From: Clavelina lepadiformis
Lineage: Eukaryota; Chordata; Ascidiacea; Aplousobranchia; Clavelinidae
Assembly: GCF_947623445.1 (NCBI RefSeq)
Contig: NC_135244.1
Location: forward strand, 1,798,001 to 1,862,000
Reading direction: 5' to 3'
Length of the DNA stretch: 64,000 nt
The position numbers and the translations under genes are program-made. Position 1 is the first letter of the stretch. Each line of letters opens with the position of its first letter. The notes beneath the pieces were generated by a model. That model was not told the DNA's origin and did not search any database. It saw only the letters and a list, made by a program, of their open reading frames with translations. This document shows, piece by piece, positions 61,886 through 64,000 of this stretch.

Positions 61886-62278
61886 CCCTATACCCACCTA
61901 TTAGCCTGTACATGTGTTTTATAGGTTATGGAGAGGACACTAATATAACTTGAGAGTAGAAAATCAATTACAGATAAAAAAAACATTAAATGAAAAGAAA
62001 ATCTAAATAAAGAAACGAAAGTTTGACTGTAAGGAAAATGTAACGGATACTGTATGATTTCAATGTTATAATGCTTTGATTTTTAAGTTTTGTCGACCTT
62101 TCAAAACCTGTCGCCCCTGGATAAATCCAGGATATCCAGATGGCTGCTACGACACTGCCAACGTGACAAATACATTGGCAACGACGGCTGAGAACACACA
62201 GAAACAAATTACAGGTCGATCACGCTTAATCGGACCATTTTTGTGGGTATAACTATATAACGACAACAACACACACAA

Positions 62279-62530
62279 CATGGCAGCAACACTTGTTTAG
62301 CAAAGTATATTGAGGAAAAGTTCTCTATAATTGTGTGTTATCTGATGCCTGGCACCAACAGAAGTTGAAGATATGTGAGTGTAAGTTTATACATTTGAGC
62401 CAAGAAATTCAATCGTTTTGATAAAAGGATTCTTGCTGGTGATTTATGACTCATTTTCATCCACAGACTGGCGGCTTGACCAAGGTTTTCCCTCGAGACC
62501 GCAGCAAAGCGAATTGAAAATTCCACTAAC
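62279..62530 (+). repeat. Duplicated segment, copy 1
   Basis: It shares with 63095-63355 'taattgtgtgttatctgatg', 'tggcaccaacag', 'gtaagtttatacatt', 'caatcgttttgataaaagga', 'gatttatgactcattttcat' and 'gagaccgcagcaaa'. One plus-strand frame is open through both copies (DSFSSTxWRL), but the start and family are unclear. Confidence 0.85.
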
Positions 62531-63094
62531 GGATCACAATTGCTTTGAGAAATTTTATTGGAATTTTGTATCATCTTTTCACTCTAAACAGGTAGAAGTG
62601 TTATTATTGATAAAAGCACAAACCTGTTCCAACTTTGGTGTAATTTATGACGTAAAACAAAATTAATCATGTCGTCATAACCACTCAAGTAATTGGGTGA
62701 ACTACTTAAACAAATGACGGAACTTCAAAAATTTTACAGCGGGCGATATTCTGTTATTGGGAAAAGATATCAAGTGTACTGGAAGAGGCTTGAACACACT
62801 CTTGAAACTTTTCTGAAACAATTTGACGAGTAAATTCAGTCCTTGACAGTTGTTCAAACTTAGTTTTGTAAACGACGCTTTGTAGTTATAATGTGAATTG
62901 ACGTCAATTATTCCACCTAAGTTGTCTTTCTTGTTTTACAAAAAACCTATCTTACTTAGGTTTTCCAAATTTGCCTACAGTTCGTTTATTGTGTATATAT
63001 ATTCTATATTTATAGTCTATACTGTACGTGTAACTTTGTTGTAATGTGTTGTTTTAATAAGAGCTCCTTTTTGAAAGTTAAAATAGCTTTACAT

Positions 63095-63355
63095 GACGGC
63101 GGCAACACATTTTTAGAAAAGTGAAAGTAGGCCTATATTGCGGAAAATTTCTCTATAATTGTGTGTTATCTGATGTCTGGCACCAACAGCAGTTGAAGAT
63201 ATGTTAGTGTAAGTTTATACATTCGAGCCACGAAACTCAATCGTTTTGATAAAAGGATTCTTGCTTGCGATTTATGACTCATTTTCATCCACAGGCTGGC
63301 GGCTTAAGCAAAATTTTCCCTTGAGACCGCAGCAAAACGAATGGAAAATTCCACA
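63095..63355 (+). repeat. Duplicated segment, copy 2
   Basis: Direct, mildly diverged copy of 62279-62530. It ends about 160 bp before the start codon of the collagen-like gene, so it may carry promoter or 5' untranslated sequence of that gene and mark an upstream duplicated gene start. Confidence 0.85.
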
Positions 63356-63514
63356 AGCAGCATTTTGCAGAAACCTCTTGAGTCTTGACTTGGAAGCAGC
63401 AGAATTAGCAAATTTGATTTGGAACCAAAGAAACTTTCAACGAGCAAGTTTTAAAGCAATTTTATACAACGAATAATCGTCAGAAATTCAGCATCTTTAT
63501 CTGAGGCATTTATC

Positions 63515-63782
63515 ATGAAATTAGCTTTTCTTTTCTTATCGTTTACTTGTTACGTCATAGTGACGTATTCACAAGAGTGTCGTCAGGTGATGATGACAGT
63601 GTGTGATGACGATGGAATGACGTCGAGGAGTGAGAAGGGGGAGAAAGGTGAGGTCGGATTACCAGGTAAAGCAGGAAGAGCAGGGATGAAAGGATCTAAA
63701 GGAGATCCTGGTAGAGTCGGGCGGAAGGGAAAATCGTGCGATTTGGGATCGCTAGGTGGCGACATCATGAGGAAACTCGAAG
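63515..63782 (+). CDS. First exon of a secreted collagen-like protein (continues beyond the window)
   Basis: ATG at 63515 begins a signal peptide (MKLAFLFLSFTCYVIVTYS). A short cysteine-containing segment (ECRQVMMTVCDDDG) follows, then about a dozen Gly-X-Y triplets (GEKGEVGLPGKAGRAG, GSKGDPGRVGRKG) and the start of a helical neck (GGDIMRKLE). A consensus donor GTGAGT follows 63782, leaving phase 1. A signal peptide, N-terminal cysteines and a short collagen stalk suit oligomeric pattern-recognition proteins (ficolin, collectin, intelectin or C1q-like types), but the deciding C-terminal head lies outside the window. Confidence 0.8.
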
Positions 63783-64000
63783 GTGAGTTGAACAAATCAA
63801 ACTTGATTGAAAATTATAAATAGAAATCATTTAACGATGATTTTATCGCTACCATGGTTTTTATATAGCAGTGCACGTATTCTATGTATGCTTGTAAACG
63901 TTTACTTTGGAAACATAAACAGCATGACATAGTTTATGCTGTTGCTTGCCAAGATATTTACTTGCAGAAACAATTAACTAGCAGTAGAAGGAAAAATACT
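63783..64000. other. Intron 1 of the collagen-like gene (partial)
   Basis: No acceptor joining to an open frame in the required phase is seen before the window ends. The TTGCAG at 63962-63967 leads into a stop within four codons. Confidence 0.5.

Larger units (their letters stand above)
61894..63514. other. Upstream region of the collagen-like gene with a local duplication
   Basis: Two related segments of about 250 bp lie here (62279-62530 and 63095-63355, listed separately), about 820 bp apart. No supported gene apart from these. Confidence 0.5.

Noticed and set aside
62338..62574. Minus-strand frame in the duplicated segment
   Set aside because: Not preserved as an equally open frame in the second copy; no family recognised.

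Overview
This is a eukaryotic, AT-rich window with short exons, short introns and closely spaced genes on both strands. The protein set (one BRG1/BRM-type remodeller, an ARL5 GTPase, a vesicular amine transporter, LDLa-rich and CCP/EGF extracellular proteins, a collagen-like secreted protein) and the very compact introns fit an ascidian tunicate such as Ciona. That assignment is inference; no rRNA or mitochondrial marker is present. No tRNA, rRNA or CRISPR was seen.

Layout. 1-2556 is non-coding with two copies of a dispersed repeat. 2557-17471 (+) is a complete 36-exon SMARCA4 (BRG1/BRM) gene whose first intron holds a miniature transposon. 17472-21135 is intergenic. 21136-23294 (+) is a six-exon ARL5 GTPase gene, again with a small transposon in intron 1. 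25435-28152 (-) is an eight-exon folate-receptor-like gene whose product ends in a transmembrane segment. 30286-39659 is a 9.4-kb DNA transposon bounded by 541-bp inverted terminal repeats. 40107-44080 (-) is a nine-exon vesicular monoamine transporter gene. 44081-49246 is intergenic with an old repeat. 49247-53520 (+) is a five-exon receptor with about 15 LDLa modules and seven transmembrane helices. 54102-55805 (-) is a small secreted CCP-EGF-CCP-CCP protein. 55806-63514 is transposon-rich: a piggyBac remnant, two hAT elements and a local duplication. 63515 to the end holds the first exon of a collagen-like secreted protein.

The most unusual object is the 30286-39659 element. It encodes two spliced, convergent genes: a HECT-type E3 ubiquitin ligase (+) and an integrase-core (DDE) transposase (-). 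Both begin with a matching 67-nt coding exon for a C-x2-C-x10-C-x2-C-G zinc ribbon, and both are interrupted by a phase-1 intron at the same place. I read this as exon sharing between a transposase and a ubiquitin ligase carried by one mobile element. The inverted repeats differ at only three positions, so the copy is probably young. A third, minus-strand reading frame inside it is broken by a stop and a frameshift, and a hAT miniature element with an intact 8-bp target duplication has inserted into an intron of the ligase gene.

Exon models were built by hand. I chose GT/AG borders, checked that reading phase carries through every junction, and compared the result with remembered family motifs. 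No transcript data or database search was available.
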